Origin: Symsagittifera roscoffensis
Lineage: Eukaryota; Xenacoelomorpha; Acoela; Convolutidae
Direction: 5' to 3'
DNA: 64,000 bases
Assembly: GCF_963678635.1 (NCBI RefSeq)
Contig: NC_087069.1
Span: forward strand, 38,465,076 to 38,529,075
Shown here: one piece after another, positions 1 through 12,400 of the stretch
How the letters are laid out: every line of letters starts with the position of its first letter
Position numbering within the stretch: position 1 is the first letter of the stretch
Made by a program: the position numbers and the translations under genes
The notes under the pieces: model-generated
Seen by the model: the letters and a program-made list of their open reading frames with translations, nothing else
Database searches by the model: none
What the model was told of the DNA's origin: nothing

Positions 1-302
1 TAGTCGGAACCCGGTACGGTTGGGACCACAAATAAAGAAAGTTTCAAGAAAGGTTTTTATCACGTTGTATATTTCCTCTTAAGAATTCTTATTCACAAAA
101 TTTTTTATTCTTAGAATAGAATTGTGTATATAATAATATTGTAAATAAGAGCATTTGTAAATAGAAATAATGAGACGGAGTAGGGTACCGGTGCTTGAAA
201 AAAGGTCAAGTGGATCAAACACGAAATATAACTCGTCGCTGCGTGGAACGACAAACGACATCAAGGGGCCCAGGCAAAACAAAAAATAACTTTTCAGTTA
301 GC
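1..302 (+). other. G1 retrotransposon 5' leader (5' LTR outside window)
   Basis: Non-coding sequence upstream of the first gag ATG at 303. It contains an AATAAA at about 30 and an AT-rich stretch at 80-170. The reading frame of gag is open back to 195, but without an ATG before 303. I could not match this stretch to the 919-bp LTR found at 17762, 30714 and 47464, so the 5' LTR must end at or left of position 1. No primer-binding site can be assigned with confidence. Confidence 0.5.
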
Positions 303-1661
303 ATGGCCAGCACGAGGAGTGGCACCGAGAGCAAGACGAGAGAAGATGCGAGGGAAAAACAGGTGGAGCCTACAATCGAAACCGACCTAGAGACACCAGA
401 CCAGAGCGTAGATGAACTGGAGAAAAAGACGACGGAGTCAACTCCAATGCCCAATGCAGAAGAACCAAACCCGAAACCCATAGAGTTCTCACCAATAGAC
501 AATGTGGAAGATGCAATAGGCAACACCGAAGAAACGGTGAAAGAAGACTCTCAGGTAAAAAAGACATCTTTTACAGAAAGGTTGGCGATGATGGTCGGAA
601 TAAAAACGAAAGAAAACATGACTGAAAAACCAAAAGCTGAAAGAGCACGAACATTTGGGACAGTGAGCACAAAGACGACAGAAGCCAATCCAAGAGAGGA
701 ACAAAATAAAGCAGAAGCTACGGCCGAAGACGGACCGACGGCTGACCATGAAGAGGCTACTATTGAGCTAGGTGACTTGATGGCGAAACTGAATCAGATC
801 GACAAAAAACTGAAGCACAGCGAAGAGGACAGAGAAGTGATAAGAAAAGAATTAAGATACAACAAACACGAGTATCTGGATAGTTATTTTAACCTGGCTA
901 AGGCAACAGATGAGAGACTCAAGGAGATGTCAGATAAGGTAGAAACCACCAATGAAGAACGAGATAAGAACATCAAAAAAGATATGCAACAGTTGAAAAA
1001 CCGATATGATGATGTCAACAGCCAATTAGGTAGCCTGGAAAAGAGAATGGACACAATGAGCAAGAATCAGGCCGAAAGTTCATGTGCAATACAGACGAAA
1101 TTGGATGCAATCTTGAGAAATTCTATCTCACAAGAAAGACCGGCAGCGGATCGCACGCAAGGCACCAGAGTTGACTTTGTGGAACCACAAAGGGGCAAAC
1201 GGCAATCGACACCGTTGCCCTTAACCCGGGATACGGTGAGCATAGCACCAACAGCTGCTAAAACAATCATGAAGAATGGAACGTCAAGTACAACGACTGG
1301 CCCGGGGGACTCAACAGCTAACAGCAACGCAGGTCCGGATGCTATGACATGGGCAAGCACTTGGGAGATGATGAACAGGACTCTAGAGGCCTTCGCCACG
1401 AGGAACACTGACTCGAGCGATAGGAGGGACGGAAAATCAAGAAAAACTTTCAAGAAGCCAAAGGAATTCAAAGACGACTCCGATGGATGCATCGACACTT
1501 GGGTGGAAGTGATGAGATTACACCTAGAGCAAGATAACTTAAATGATGAAAGACAAGCAGGCACAGCCATACTCAGCAACTTAGAAGGCACGGCATTAAA
1601 ATGCGTGGTCGCAAAGAAAGAAGAAGAACGCGACACCGCGGACAAGATCTTCGAGATATAG
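303..1661 (+). pseudogene. gag: G1 Gag, N-terminal part, ended by an in-frame TAG
   Basis: Capsid-precursor protein of a Ty3/Gypsy-type LTR retrotransposon. The first in-frame ATG is at 303 (MASTRSGTES...). The first 130 residues are charged and low-complexity. A long helical, coiled-coil-like stretch follows (nt about 760-1080), then the start of the retrotransposon-gag domain (FKKPKEFKDDSDGCIDTW, nt about 1450-1505). The frame stops at TAG 1659-1661 inside the gag domain, but the same frame continues immediately afterwards. The minus-strand relative G2 has a sense codon (Leu) at this position with conserved residues on both sides. I therefore read the TAG as a nonsense mutation and not as a programmed gag-pol stop, which would sit after the zinc knuckles. 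Family assignment is firm; present function is unlikely. Confidence 0.85.
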
Positions 1662-4600
1662 CTGAATCGATTCGGATCAGGCATGAAGGGTCACCAAGCG
1701 ATGATGCGATTTGAAAAGAGAAGGCAGAGGGACGACGAGTCAATTGATCGGTTCCTAGATGACCTCGAGAGCTTGAGAAGAAGGAGTGACCCGGAGGAGT
1801 CGACAAACAGAAGAAACTTTAGCATTGCCTCGAAGTTCATTGATGGGGTAAAAAGTGATGACTTAAGAACAATGTTAGCAACATACTACACATTGTCGAA
1901 AGACAGCGCACCGACCCCAGAAGAAATGAGACAGAAATCAAGGGAATACATGCTGATGAAACCCAAGAAATACTCATATTCAGAAAACAGGAACACGCAA
2001 GGGGGAAGTCATCCCCAGAGGTCGTCATGGTACAAGCCGAGAGATGACATGGACAAGCGCAGATCATGCGCGAACTGCGGGTCGGCGGATCACCACGTGG
2101 CTGACTGCACAACATACAAACAAGGCATGAAGAGTCTAGGATATGCACCGGATGAGGAGGACATGAGCCAGATGGAGGAACACGAGTACTATAGTGGCTT
2201 AATCATCAAGATAGGCGCAAGATGCTTCTTCTGTAACCAGGAGGGGCACTTCAGAATGGATCGTCCCTTGTTCTGGGAAGCGGTCAAGGACCAGAGTCAC
2301 CCCAAACACAAGTTGGCATTAGCGGCAGTGCAGAATCAGCGGAATAGACAAAACGAGTTTGAATCTAGGAACTTAGGAGCACCAAGCACGGAATTGCCGA
2401 CGAAAACAGTGAAAGCCGTAACACATGTTAATGGTGCGATAGAATCCGCGGCCGGGAACTCTCTAGAGATAAACTATGAGAAAGCGGCGACGGAAGCAAT
2501 TGCCAAAGTGAAACAGGATCTGGCTGCGAAAGAAATAGAGCAACGAATAAAGCTGGAGATCGAAAGACAGAATTTCAACGAAGCATTAACCGGATCAAAC
2601 CCAACACCAGAGGCTGTACCAGGCTCAACAAAGACCGGGAATTGTAACACTGTAAAAGTGGTGACGGGAAAGCCATTCGGCATATCGAAAATCGGGGCTA
2701 GAATAATGTCGATAATCACAGTGGGCGGCCACGAGGTAACCAGAAACTTGAGCGAACCGAGCGACCAGACAATAATGCAAATTGACGTGTACGCAGATTA
2801 CTTGAGTTGTATAAGCCCACAAACGACTTCTAGAGCGCTGAGAGCACTACTCATGAGAGGGGGCAGCAAGTCGGTACGTGTTGATAACAGATATACTGAA
2901 GCTTATGGTCCACACGAGGTGATGCTAAATATAGACGGGATCAACATCTACACCAAGACAATGATAACATGTGACGAAGGCCTAATTGGGCAAATCTACG
3001 TAGGGAAAGAAGAGTTCAAAGTGAGATCGATTGGACACTGCACCATGCTTGAAGAAGATGCAATGCACATCGGGACGGAGGCAGATGTGACAGGGCACGT
3101 GCTAGATATAAGTGGCAAAAAGACTCAATTGCGTGGGTTACTGGATACGGGAGCAGTCTTGAGCGTCATACCAATCGAAACTTGGGAGAAGATGGGCTTT
3201 GACAAAGGTGACTTGATAGACTCGAGAATACGGTTGTCAGCTGCAAACAAAGGGGCCCATCGGGTGCTGGGCAGGACGCCGATAATAGCCCTCAATTTGG
3301 GGGAACGTAACCTGTGGATGAGCTTTATCGTGGTAGAAAACCTAGATGAATCTGACCAATTCATTTTGGGCAGAGACTTCATCAGGAATTTCGACGTAAC
3401 GATAGATCTAAATAACGCAATGTTCAGGATACGGAACCCGGATAGGAGGTACGCAATCAAACCGGTAAATTTAATAATGGCAAATGAAAACAAAGCACCG
3501 GTATTCTTGAGCAGGAGGGTGAGGCTAAAAGCTAATGAAGCGGCAATCGTAAGCTTGAGGATGAAAAATTACAATGAACTAAGTGACAACAAGCAAGTGT
3601 GTATAGTTCCGAATCCTAATAGTCAAAGTGCTGATGTTTTAGGAAGATCATTCTCGATAACGAAGAGCGGCCTCTGCGTCAGTGTCTTGTTGAATACCCT
3701 TGATATACCGATCACGATACAGAGAGGGAGGAAACTGGGATATGCTTTACCGGTTAAAACTCGATATGAAACGATTGAGAACTCAAAACAAAATGAAGTT
3801 GTTGATTGTCCCAATCACAGGGACAAAATTTGTATCTTGAGACGATTGCAGAAAATAAAAGATTCTTCAGGTCTTATTAAATCACTTAAGTCAGAAACGG
3901 ACGATGGGCTGTCGAGCTGTTCGAACTTTCCAGAGCGACCCACACTAGATGAAATGCAAACTGATAAACCGGTTCTGTCGGGGATTGAACATTTGAGGGG
4001 CAAACTGAAAGATGAACAGCTCGAAGCCATCAGGGACGTACTAGAGCGGAACGAGGAAGTTTTTTCGAGGCATAAGGCGGATATCGGGTGTTGCAATTTC
4101 GTTGAGCATGAAATAGAACTTGAGGAAAACGCGGTACCACACAGGGAGGGGGCGAGGCGCATGACTGGACACAAATCGGACGCGTGTAGAAAAGAGATCG
4201 AGACGTTACTAGAGTATGACATGATAGAACCATCCAAGTCACCGTGGGCGTGTGGAGTAGTGATGGCCAAAAAGAAAGGCGACCAGTTGAGGTTTTGTTG
4301 TGACTTTCGATACCTGAACTCCGTCACGGTGAAGGATGCCTATCCCATACCTAGGATTGATGAGAGCCTCTCGAAGTTAGGTGATGCAAAATTTTTTACG
4401 ACTCTTGATTTAGGCTCGGCCTTTTGGCAAGTACCACTAAGGAAGCAGGACAGGGACAAGACAGGGTTTGCCTGCGAGTTGGGTCTGTTTCAATGGAAAT
4501 GGATGCCGTTTGGACTTTGCAATGCCACAGCCACGTTTCAGCGGTTGATGGCACACGCGCTGATAGGCGTAACGAAGAAATATGGCAACCTGGTAATGTG

Positions 4601-7220
4601 CTACGTGGATGACGTGGTAATAGCGACGCCAACACTGGAAGACCACATTGAGAGACTTGACGAAGTGTTTGCATGCATGAAGAGGTCGGGGCTAAAGTGT
4701 AAACCATCAAAGTGCGAGATACTCAAGGACTCAATAAAATACTTGGGCAGGATGGTAGACAAGCACGGCATCAGACCTGATACGGACGCCGTGGAAGCAG
4801 TCCTGACCTGGAAATCACCGAAGACAGAGCACCAGTTGATGAGCTTCCTGGGTTTCGCTAACTATTATAGAGAGTTCATCAAAGGCTATGCAGACAAGGT
4901 ATATCCGATGCAACAATTAATGAGACACAAGGGCAAGAAGTTCACGTGGAACAACGCAGCAGAAGAGTCATTCCAGAGAATAAAGAAAGAGCTATGTGAG
5001 GCACCAGTACTGGGTATGCCGACTGAGAAAGGGATGTACGTGCTGGACACGGATGCGTCGGTAGTCGCGATTTCTGGGATTCTCCACCAAGAACAAGAAT
5101 GGAATGGGAAGACAGTCTTGAGACCAATAGCGTACGGGAGCAAAGTCCTGAGTGACACGGAAATGAAGTACGGAGCACCAAAAGCAGAGATGTTCGCGGG
5201 GGTCACCTTTGTCGAGAAATACAGGGCATACCTGGGCAGTGAGCCATTCAAGTTGCGAGTCGACAATCGAGCACTGAGCTGGCTGAAAACGTACTCAATG
5301 GACCAAAGTTACATTGGGAGGTGGATAGTTCGCCTGGATGGATACAACATGATAATTGAGCATAGAACACGAGATAAACATCAGAATGCCGACAGCTTGA
5401 GTAAGAAAACGGAGTTCTATGAGAGACAAGAGCAAAGAGAGGCAGACAGACCTGAAATCAAAGATGGCTTCTCCTTCATGGACAAGGAAACGTACGACAG
5501 TCTTCCACTCACGAGATGGCTGGACAAGTCAGGCAAACCGATAAAAGATCATCCTGAATTGCCTAAAGAGCCTCCAGAGAAGACCATCTTGAAGAAGAGC
5601 AAGAGGATTCCGATTGAGATTATACTCAAGTCGAAGATCGTGAAGGAGACGCTCAAGGCAAAAGGCTATGATCTTAAGCAGGTGGAAGCAGGAACTGCAC
5701 AGATAGATGATGACTTAATGAGGTTGCTCGAGAAACTATCAGATGATAAGCCCGTGATCCAAGAGAAGGGTCAAGAGGAACCGGAAGTCACTATACTTCG
5801 GAGAAAAGAGGCAGTGAACAATACCGACTCCTCAAGAGGAAGCGTCACTGACAGCAAAGATGTCGTGCGGTCACTAGTTGAAAAAATCCCCGAAAACATT
5901 CTGGAGCAGACCAAGGTTAGGAAAAAGAAAGTGACGTTCAAAGAAGATACTGAACACCTGGGACTAGGTCAAGAGTCCGGGGAGTGTTCCATGTTCACGG
6001 AAGAAGAAACTGGAGAGGGAAAGTTGTCCGGGGAGCGTGAAGAATGGGATGAAGACTCGGATGAGAGCAGCGAAAACCAAGACAGTCTGTGCATGATATT
6101 GGCGGAAGAGAAGACAAGGCACCACGACAGGGAGTTACAGACGGATCCATCTTCAGGAACGTACAATCTGGACGTACAGGAGATACGAGGTGGTGAAGAA
6201 CTTGAGAAAATTGCGGTTGCAAGGAAACCATTCAGGGAACTATCATGCAACTCAAACATCAGAACGAATCTGGTACCAGAAGATGATATGAAAATCGTGA
6301 AAAGGATGATATGCGTGAAGCTGAGTGACGACATCCACAACCCTGGTGAGATGAATGGACAGATTATGGCGCTAAAGGAGCATGTCAAGGCGAGATACAG
6401 GCTGTCAGACCTTATAAGAGCCCAACAGTATGACAAAATGGCAAGTTATCTCTCCAAATGGATCCAGTCGGGGGTCAAGGAGAAGGGGGAACTCGAGGAG
6501 GACAGCTATAAAATCTTGAGCCAGTTCTACAAAGAAAAGAAAGACTTACTCTATCACACAGCTGATGGGGTGGTAGCATGCAAGAGGAAAGATGAGGAGA
6601 AGATATTACACAAACACAACCTCATCATACTACCACAGTTGTATCAAACGGAGGTGCTTTTCAGATCACACGACCAGATGGGGCACCAGGGGATAGACAA
6701 AGTACAACAAAGGATACTTCACAGGTTTGATTGGCCAGGGATGAGAAAAGCTTGCGAGAGATGGGTGAATGCCTGCCTGGCATGCCTCCAGGTGAAGGAC
6801 CCAAGGAAGATGAAGTTTCCACTCAAATCCGTCGAGAGCTCAGAATTCAATGAAGTGGCGCAGATAGACCATCAAAAAATCTGCATGACAGAGTCGGGAT
6901 ATAACCAGATACTGGTTATAATAGATCACTTCACAAAGTTGGCGGAAGCGGTTCCGTGCCAGACAGCCTCGGCCGAGGAGACATGTGATCATCTAATAAC
7001 GCATTGGATATCGCGGTATGGTTGTCCAATGACTTTCCAGTTGGACAACGGCAAAGCTTTTGTGGGGGACTTGACGAGAATTGATGAGGAGATCGCACAT
7101 TGCTCAAGCACACTCGACAACCTACCATCCACAGACCAACGGGTTGGTAGAGAGACAAAACAGGACACTGGTCAACATGTTGAGGGTGTACTGCTCAAGA
7201 TACATGACGGACTGGGATAA
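1662..7220 (+). pseudogene. gag-pol: G1 Gag C-terminus, protease, RT, RNase H and integrase N-part
   Basis: Continues the gag frame after the TAG at 1659; the first ATG is at 1683. Domains in order: end of the gag domain; a CCHC knuckle (nt about 2067-2108, CANC...H...C); a second knuckle near 2222 whose last Cys is Arg (GHFRMDRP), whereas G2 keeps Cys; aspartic protease with DTG (nt about 3143); reverse transcriptase with LDLGSAFWQVPL and catalytic YVDD (nt 4602); RNase H starting DTDAS (nt about 5045); an acidic linker; integrase HHCC finger (HDQMGH...CLAC, nt 6669-6790); and the first two catalytic Asp (nt about 6866 and 7044). The frame is lost near 7077 by a 2-nt deletion relative to G2, so the last 45 residues are out-of-frame sequence. 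Integrase continues in the next entry. The deletion is also in copy 2, so it predates the duplication. Confidence 0.92.
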
Positions 7221-8979
7221 ATACCTGCCACAGGTAGTAGGGGCCTACAACAGTACACAACACTCAACGACGGGCATCAGTCCCTTCATGATGTTGACGG
7301 GCAGGGAGAGAGCAATGCCTCTGACATTCTTTTACCCGGAATACGAAGGGAAAAGGACGTCGCCTCAGGCATACGTGAAAGAAGCGATCAAAAGACAACA
7401 GGAGTTAAACGAGCTATGCAGGAGGAACACGGCGCAAGCGCAAATAAGGCAACGCAGAAAATATGACGAAAAAATCTTACAAGCGAAGCCATATGAAGTG
7501 GGCCAATACGTGTGGGTCTTCCAAAATGTCATACCGCCCAAGGGAACAAAGAAACTACTCAAGAAGTGGAGGGGACCATTCATGATAACGGAAGTTCATC
7601 CACAAGGACGGTTCTATCGCTTGAGTACTGGGCGAGCGGCACATTATGAAAATCTGAAGCCTCACGTCCCGTCCCCGGAGGATTGGTGCATACCGAAGGA
7701 CATGGAGGGTCTTGAGTACCTGGTGGTAGAGCCAGCGTGTGAAGTGAATGAAAAAGGCACCAGAGAGAAGAATGATGGTAATGAGAACTTGAGTTTGGAC
7801 GACAATGAAAAGATAGAAGTGGAGTCTGAAGCAGGATCATTTGGAGAAGAAGACTGGAACGACCCGGAGCAAGACGAGGTGCCGAAGTGGATAGAGCCAG
7901 ATAAACCAATACCACCGGGAACCAGGACTGGCAATCGTAAACGGACCGGCATGAGGTACAACAGGTACGGGGATGACTTCTTGATCGATAAGATACAGCC
8001 AGACAAATTGGGCGAGGAACTACTGAGTGCAGGCGAACTGGAAGCCGAAGAGGAATGGCAGGTCATTGACGATGGTGGACACTATCCGCAGGAAGACTAC
8101 TCGACGCCAGAATTGGAGACGGATCTCGAACAGAGTGAGATAGAGAGGAGGGAGAACACGAACTTGAGGATACTAGAGTGGATGCGCGATGTCAAAGACG
8201 AGAGCCGCGAAGGACAAAGCATTCAACAAGTCGACGTATCATCGGCAAATTATATGAAGGCAGAAGACCCTCTTTTCGGATGGACGGCAACAGATAGGCC
8301 ACTGGACATTCCTCCGGACAATTCAGACCCGACAACATCGACGGGGACGTCGAAAAATATTTTTGTCCGGGGAGTGGGGGTAGGACTTACCCACACCGAA
8401 AATTTGATGATAAAGAAGCTCAAGGAAGTGAGAGAAACAAGCAAATTGGAACTGGAAGAAGAAGAGCCAGAGCCTACCATAGGTCGGAATTTCAAAACGA
8501 AATTTGAAATACCCAATGAGTACTCGGAAAACATCATGATAACGGATAGCGACTTCATCCTGTCAAACAGGACTAGCGCGATCTGCATCACGGCGGACAT
8601 GAGTTTCAAATCAAGATTGGAAGCTGACTTCAGAAGAGAGTACCAGAACGTGGAGTTTCTGTTCAGACAGAGACCAGGACTGGGAGGGATGGCAGCGTTT
8701 CCACCATCAGTAGCACAAGTCCCGGGCAAATATCTGTGCTTCCTAGTGACGAGGGTCAATGACAGGAACACAATTGATCCCGAACACGTGATATTGGCAC
8801 TAACAAGACTACGAGACTTCATGATTGAAAGAGGAATAACGGAGGTCTCAATGCCGGTGTATGACCCAAACAGGGGCAAACTGAGCTCGAGGGAATTGTA
8901 CGCTATCCTACATGTAGTCTTTGCGGAAACTGAGATAATGGTGTATCTGCACAAAAAATACTACTTGAGCATCGCCTGA
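7081..8979 (+). pseudogene. pol: G1 integrase C-terminal part fused to a macro-like domain
   Basis: Continuation of pol in the +1 frame. It carries the integrase catalytic Glu (NGLVERQNRTL, nt 7150), the HSTTGISPFMMLTGRE segment typical of Gypsy integrases, and a GPY/F-type module (KKWRGPF, nt about 7561-7581). An acidic linker of about 150 residues follows, with an RYNRYGDDFLID stretch. The C-terminal 155 residues (nt about 8500-8976) have the order of a macro domain of the TARG1/OARD1 kind: SDFI strand, helix ending YQNVEFL, CFLVTR strand, ALTRLRDFMIERGITEVSMP helix-strand, and a final VYLHKKYY strand. The loop expected to be GCGL plus catalytic Asp reads DPNRG, so ADP-ribosyl hydrolase activity is doubtful. 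The same domain is in G2. No ATG start is meaningful here, since translation would come from upstream pol. Confidence 0.85.
8357..8396 (+). promoter_or_regulatory. 40-nt block identical in G1 and G2 (candidate cis element)
   Basis: Lies inside the pol C-terminal ORF, encoding FVRGVGVGLTH. All 40 bases match the G2 counterpart (35475-35514, minus strand), although the two elements differ at many synonymous sites elsewhere. It is purine-rich (GGGGAGTGGGGGTAGGA) and can fold a small stem (GTGGG...CCCAC). It also contains a donor-like GGTAGGA. Possible roles are a splice site, an internal polypurine tract or an RNA element; none is proven. Confidence 0.5.
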
Positions 8980-9478
8980 GTTGGGGACACGGGGTCTCGA
9001 AGTGGGTGTGAGGGAGGAGTCTTGAGTTGGGTACTGGGGTGCGGCACAGGTAAAGGGATCTTAAGACGTGATTGGCATGACAATTAAATTTTAAAAAAAG
9101 AATTAACGGTGCTAAAACATAAAATGAATCTGCATGCTTTTAAGGAAATTCCAATTGAATCGTTTTAAGTAGAATGAAAATGATAAGATTTTAACCATAC
9201 TGGTAAAAGGGGGGTTTCTAGGTTAGGAGCATGACATGTTAAGTCTTAATGTGGTTTCTGTTTTCAGATCAAGTTTGAAAAACAAAGTTGAAAATCCAAC
9301 TACACTCAAGCGAGAGACAGAAAGAGAAATCTTGATTGAACTTGCGATAATCGACACCTACAGCAAGTGTTTACAAGGGAACATTTCTAGAGAATTCTTG
9401 AGTGGGGTAATACTTGAGTCGGTAAGGTAATTCTTGAGCTGGTTAATACACACTTGAATACATCCCGAAGTCACAAGA
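8980..9478 (+). promoter_or_regulatory. G1 inter-ORF region with splice acceptor for ORF3
   Basis: Non-coding 499 bp between pol and ORF3. A consensus 3' splice site is visible: branch-like CTTAAT at 9244-9249, then a pyrimidine tract and AG at 9266-9267. From that AG to the ORF3 ATG at 9479 there is no other ATG. This fits ORF3 being made from a spliced mRNA, as env is in retroviruses and some Gypsy elements. A 64-codon ORF at 9236-9430 straddles the acceptor and is probably meaningless. CTTGAGT-like heptamers recur through the region. The matching donor is not identified. Confidence 0.6.
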
Positions 9479-12400
9479 ATGGCAGACAGATTCTGGAAAT
9501 CCATGCCCGCGGCCCTGAAGAAGCCTACTCTTGATGAGCTGTACAGACGCCTGAGGGGCCTGGATTATACCCAAATAGACGAGAGAATGGCGGTAATGCT
9601 GAATGCCATCCTCCAGTTGGAAGACCAGGGTGAATGCAGGGAGTCTGCGACGGAGGCTGTCTTGATGGTCGGCTACACCACTGAGGGGATATCAAACCAA
9701 GAACAGACCAGATGGTTGTCTTGGAATGTGGATGGAGGAGTAAGGGGTTTTGACTTGGCAAGTAATCCTGGCCTGAGTAACAATACCGAATATGGCGCAG
9801 GGGAATTCCCACTACCAACTAGGCCAACAGCAAGATCTACAGGCCAGAGCTCGAGTAAGGTGCTATCGATGACGCGAGCACAACAGACGACCGAGTCATA
9901 TCCGGATCTTGGTGTTCTAAAGAAAGAGCTCGAGAAGACGCAGAAGGAAAGGAATAAGGCGAACCTCGATCGGGATCAGGCAAAGCTGGATCGGGAGAAG
10001 GTTCAGCTGGAAAGGGACCAGGCGGTCAACGAGCGAGATCAGACTCTGAGGTTGCTTGAGATGCTAAAGACTGAACATCAGCAGGAGTTAAGGGTGCGGG
10101 AGAATGCCGCGAATTGTGAACAACTGAAGTCGGAGTTGGAGAGAATAGAACAACGACAACGCGAACTTGACGCACAGAAGGGGGCCAGGCCGAAGGAGCG
10201 AGTGGTTACCAGCTCGAGACCAGAGTCACGCATGGATGTGGATGAAGTCCCCAGAGCAAGAACACGGTTCAACCTTGACCGCGAGGCCCGAGAACACATG
10301 AATGAAGGGTTGGAAGTCTGGATACCGAATGACGCAACGTCTTCCTTGCGTAGCCTAGAGACGCAACCCGTACGCCCACTGATGGATGTGGTGCTGCCGG
10401 GATATACCCCAACCTCGACCTCGAGTGACAGTCAGGTGAGCGGCGGCTCATCGCGTCTGAAAGAGCTGGGCGAGAGATTACGGCAGAAAAGTCGTGAAAG
10501 TTCGGCAAGACCGGAGCTTCCCCCAACTTGGAGGGAACAGCCGGTCAGGAGCGTCGTGATCTCGAGTTATAAGAAAAATACAGAGAAGAGGTACCACAGG
10601 CACAATCGGTTGGATTGGAGTGCGGAACAGAAAGCCAGGAGGGACTGCTTTCATGATGCAGCCTGGGTGGAGTATCTTGCGCCACCCCGTGTGCCAGAAG
10701 GTGCGGTCCACCTGATTATAGGGGACAGCCTGGTGCGGGTGTTGACCCGGATCCAGTCGCACTGGCAGACAGGAATCTTGAGTTTCGCTGGAGCTGCCAC
10801 GCCACAGATGTTGGCGACGCTTGAGATGCTAGGGATGACTAAAGTGTACACGGTGACCCTGATGATCGGGACTAACGATGTATCAAGGGGAGAAGCGAGG
10901 AAAATAACGAGGCTGCACGACAAGATGAGCTGCCTTCTGGACGAGCTGAGGATCCAGATGGACCCCATCCTGTTGACGGTATGTACTGTCCCCTACAACA
11001 TGATGTTTGATCAGCACGCCTTGGAGATGAACGAGAAGGTGCGGAACCTAAACAAGGTGATCCGAGATATCCACCGGAAAAGTGTGCTCCCTGTCAGACT
11101 GTTGGACGTGGCGGAGCGCATGGAGAAAAAGGGATTCCCTGAAGACACCTCCAATGGTGGAATCCATTTCGATAGACCAAGGGGAGCGGAGTGGCTGAAC
11201 GACGTCTTCCAAGAACACATAAACACGCTAGAGGCGGATCTGCTAGAGACAGCCCAATTCACATTAGGACCACCTCCGAACCCGCCATTCCTTGCCTCAA
11301 GGGCCTTGTCTGGTCGCTTGGGACCGAGAGTTGACACTAGAGACAGTTCAAGGAGCAACCAGACCAGATTGCAGAGTGCCACGCCAATGGAGTCTGAGGA
11401 GGTGACGTCATCAACACCTCCAGGCTCGGCGATATCCTCAGTGGTAGTGGCAGAGAACAAGCGGGAAAAGAGATCTATGGAGACCGCTCGCTTGAGATAT
11501 CCTGAGAAGGTGAAAGAACTGGACCTAGAGGGTTTGGAATGCAGGCGAGAATTGGCGGAGACCCTGGGGATTGAACGAGTGTCGCACGAGGATTTAAACA
11601 GACATCATTGCGTGGACTGGTTGAAAGCTCATGAGGCACACTTCTCGAGAACGAAATTGATGGAGACCGCAGATCTGACCGGAATTCCCACAAAAGCGAT
11701 CATGAGACCCATTAACTACAGACCTCTCAAGCTGTTGGGGAGTCCTGGACTCATAGTAGAACCCCCCAAACACCGAACAAGCATCGCCAGGATCAGGTTG
11801 GCGACCCCGGCACAGTTGAAAGTGGTGGACAAGCTACTCAATCCGGGGGGAATGGAATTGCCAGATGCCGCTTACGAAGGCTCGAAGTTGGCGGAAGATC
11901 CCAGGTACGGGAAGCCCTGTGGCAGCACCCAGCTGGCCAAAACCCTGGCAGTTTATGATAGAGCAGATCCAGCTGCTGCGAGAGTAGTCATCGTGGCGGG
12001 ATCGGACTTCGAAGGAACGTCTCCCAAGTTGTTCTGGCCGGAGACTCTGATATACTCCTTGCCAGGAGCTGAATTAAACCAGATGTTAACTCTGGTGGTG
12101 GCAATAAAGTCGGAGATGCCCTGTGAGCCTGAGTTGCTATTGTTTGCAGGAATGAATGATCACCTGCACGCGATGGGACTTCTTGAGCAGCTAAAGGGCA
12201 ATGAAATTCCGACATCGAGGAAGATATGGGAAGCCATTCAGGCGTTGTTTGCAGCGATGAATGAAGTGCAGGAGAATGTTGTCTCGAGATTTGGATCCAA
12301 GACGAAGGTGGTGTTCACCACATCCCCTGGATACGCGAATATGCCACCCGCCCTACAATTCGTGTACGCGGTCTTGATCCTAATAGCAGAGGGGAACGAA

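Noticed and set aside
1-24. Possible tRNA primer-binding site at the window start
   Set aside because: The expected TGG start would lie outside the window and the visible bases match no tRNA 3' end that I can verify.
1659-1661. Altered genetic code (TAG as Leu)
   Set aside because: PNP ends in TAA and G2 uses TAG as a terminator; a nonsense mutation in a decaying element explains the gag TAG.
215-7158. Minus-strand ORFs over G1 gag and pol
   Set aside because: Antisense shadows of A/G-rich coding sequence, with no recognisable motif.
9236-9430. 64-codon ORF between pol and ORF3 (also 22195-22389)
   Set aside because: It spans the predicted splice acceptor and shows no family features; more likely leader sequence.
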